Made by a program: the position numbers and the translations under genes. Shown piece by piece: positions 62,324 through 64,000 of a DNA stretch of 64,000 nucleotides (its first letter is position 1; every line of letters starts with the position of its first letter). Under the pieces are notes generated by a model that saw nothing but the letters and a program-made list of their open reading frames with translations, did no database searches and was not told the origin of the DNA. The DNA is from Golubevia sp. BC0850 (taxonomy: Eukaryota; Basidiomycota; Exobasidiomycetes; Golubeviales; Golubeviaceae): positions 124,001 through 188,000 of the forward strand of contig JAAVVG010000016.1 of the NCBI GenBank assembly GCA_012976225.1. Reading direction: 5' to 3'.

Positions 62324-63433
62324 GAAATGTTGGAGCACAAGAGTTCATAGTAGGAAGAAGAGCTTTTGTAAACCTTTAATGCATGCAGCTTCAGAATCAA
62401 AGTGTTTCTATAAGGCTCAACTTTCGAGAGGGTAAGAGGTTCGGAGTGAAGAAACATTTCGCGTTGGACGATGTTAAGATGCTACTCCTTCGCTTCACGC
62501 TTCTTCTGTCTTTTCTTTTCGTTCGCTTCTTTCTCCCCACTAATGCAATTTTTTAAAAGTTAGGATCGCATGTCAATCATACGTACTGCTTCTACTTCAT
62601 CGCTAGTCGATGACATCTTCCGGAAAAATAGTCAACGCCGGATTAAGCTTCTTCAGAATTTTTGATCTCCAAAAATTGGTTCGCCATACCATCCACACTG
62701 TGTGTTGAAAGATCACTGGATTCAAAAGGGAAAGAGACTGAAATATCTTACATAGTCAAATCTTGGACAAAGCAAACCCCATCCATCTCAATCGGTTTTT
62801 TTGCTTCCCAATCATCGATGTCAACTCTACATCTGTGAATTGCTCTAGGGTAGAACATAATCTCATACTTTAAGTTCGTTCTCTGACAGCTTGTAGAGCG
62901 AATCTTACAATCCTTTTTGCTGCTGTTTGGAACGGAGTTCACTTACAGTCTCATTGTGAGGTTGGGGTGAGTGCGAAACTAATATACTGGAGAACTGGAC
63001 GTCTGAACATACAGGGAATTGGCATATATTAGACTGTATAGACTATAGAGTGCTCCTCACCGGCCTCCCCGAGTCCCTCCGGTGAAGCAAGGGTCCGGCG
63101 ACAGCCGCGACAGACTGCTACCCCTTAAATCCTTAGTTCGCAGCCTCCGCATTTCCACTCATCCATCCCGATTCACCCTTGGACTGTCTGTGATCACTCC
63201 TGCTTAGCCAAGGAAAGAGATTTGGGTTCTCTCCCTCAAAGCTTCTAGGATGTTTTTAAAGAGTTCAACTGACAGGACTCTTTCCATTTCTCTCCTCACT
63301 CATCGTCATCGTCTTCTTTCCTTTCACTTTTTTTTCTTCTACTTCTTCTTTCTTTTCACTGGCTGGTCCAACTCAAATTTCTTTTCGACTTCCAATCTTT
63401 TCAGCTTCTATCTAAACTTTCTTTACCGCAAAC
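62324..63433. repeat. Spacer with flanks duplicated along with the secreted precursor genes
   Basis: The 3' flank near 62365-62390 (CTTTAATGCATGCA) matches that after copy 2 near 63975-63990 (TTTTAATGCATGCA), and the promoter block at about 63252-63275 matches 61629-61651, defining a tandem repeat unit of about 1.6 kb. In between, a minus-strand frame at 62748-62942 has no ATG or known motif, and 63050-63130 is a locally GC-rich patch of unknown meaning. Confidence 0.5.
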
Positions 63434-63925
63434 ATGCAACTCATCAAGTTCACTTTGCCTTTACTTTTGGCGGTTCTGGTTTCTTCAGCTCCAGTCCCAT
63501 CTTCAACCGTGAGTAATCATGAATCTGTTTGGCGCGTCTTTCAATATCTCTAATCTTCCCTTTAATTCAGGATCAAGGTTTGCAACCCAATGTCCATATG
63601 GAAGCTCGTGAGATCCTTGCAGTCGATTATGACTTTTCAGTAAGTTTGATTCCGTTCTAGTCTTTTCAACTTTTGATACCTTTGTTAGAGCCTCTCTTCT
63701 GTCCTTGAATCCTTTCTGACTGTAAAGCTCCTCTGGTTCTTTAAACGATTACAGTCAGAACAAGCGGACAAAAGAGGCAAGGGGCAAGTTCACCCTTTGG
63801 CCCCTCTTCAAGTTATCACTCAAACCCAGCAAACCCGACCAGGCAGCTCCAGTCCCATAAAGAATCTTTTTGTAAACGGTGCAAAGGCCGTTGGTCAAGG
63901 GATCAAAAAGCTCATCTTTGGGTGA
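63434..63925 (+). CDS. Secreted precursor with Kex2-type site and cationic amphipathic C-terminus, copy 2
   Basis: Three exons, 63434-63508, 63571-63639 and 63755-63925, 104 aa. Signal peptide MQLIKFTLPLLLAVLVSSA, propiece NVHMEAREILAVDYDFS, then SEQADKRGKGQVHP and the basic end IKNLFVNGAKAVGQGIKKLI-FG. Intron positions are identical to copy 1. The signal peptide, the HMEAR block, the ADKRGKGQVHP processing block and the last 22 residues are conserved, while the middle of exon 3 (APLQVITQTQQTRPGSSS) differs. This pattern suggests selection on the processing site and the amphipathic tail. Function is unknown. Confidence 0.65.
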
Positions 63926-64000
63926 TCTGTATGACCACGAGATGTGATAGTGGGAGAAAGAGGTTTTGTGAACTTTTAATGCATGCATCTTTACAACTAA

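Noticed and set aside
62748-62942. Minus-strand 64-codon frame between the secreted precursor genes
   Set aside because: It begins with GTG, has no signal peptide or known motif, and is not duplicated with the neighbouring unit.

Overview
The window is nuclear DNA from a basidiomycete fungus. Genes are compact and rich in introns (3 to 9 exons, introns mostly 50-450 bp, donor nearly always GTGAGT, acceptor CAG or TAG). The core genes are fungal, and a seven-helix membrane family resembling basidiomycete DUF6534 proteins occurs five times. The GTGAGT preference and near-balanced base composition would suit a Pucciniomycotina lineage, but that is only an inference. I saw no tRNA, rRNA, CRISPR array or virus-like element.

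Layout. 0-3 kb: remnants of F-box/leucine-rich genes. 3.4-6.2 kb: chaperonin subunit CCT6 (-), with an 0.85-kb inverted-repeat element directly upstream of its start. 7.4-9.2 kb: a broken DUF4246 gene. 10-20.7 kb: four copies of the seven-helix family (one -, three +) interrupted by an EB1/Mal3 microtubule plus-end gene (-). 20.8-22.5 kb: a DUF423 membrane protein (-) and a small secreted protein (+). 23-28.1 kb: a compound locus holding an aldo-keto reductase, branched-chain ketoacid dehydrogenase E1-beta (BCKDHB) and mitochondrial ribosomal protein L10. 28.7-33.4 kb: a large FG nucleoporin (-). 33.7-36.6 kb: a second DUF423 gene facing a fifth seven-helix copy. 37.5 kb: a 51-residue secreted peptide. 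38-42 kb: ALG3 (-) and LST8 (+), divergent. 44-47.2 kb: phosphofructokinase (+). 47.9-50.7 kb: F-box genes, one clearly broken. 51.2-55.6 kb: MCD4 (-). 56-61 kb: two paraoxonase-like genes (-) flanking a Dabb-domain protein. 61.8-63.9 kb: tandem secreted precursors with a Kex2-type site and a cationic C-terminus.

Most notable is 23-28 kb. A single stop-free frame runs from the aldo-keto reductase through the mitochondrial presequence exon of BCKDHB and into mL10, and mL10 lies wholly inside BCKDHB intron 1. Choice of splicing or start codon could therefore yield different proteins from one frame. This resembles the known plant case in which rps14 sits in an sdh2 intron and shares its presequence. 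The second theme is local duplication: seven-helix genes, the DUF423/seven-helix convergent pair in inverted orientation, paraoxonase-like genes, secreted precursors and F-box genes all occur in two or more copies, with several copies decaying.
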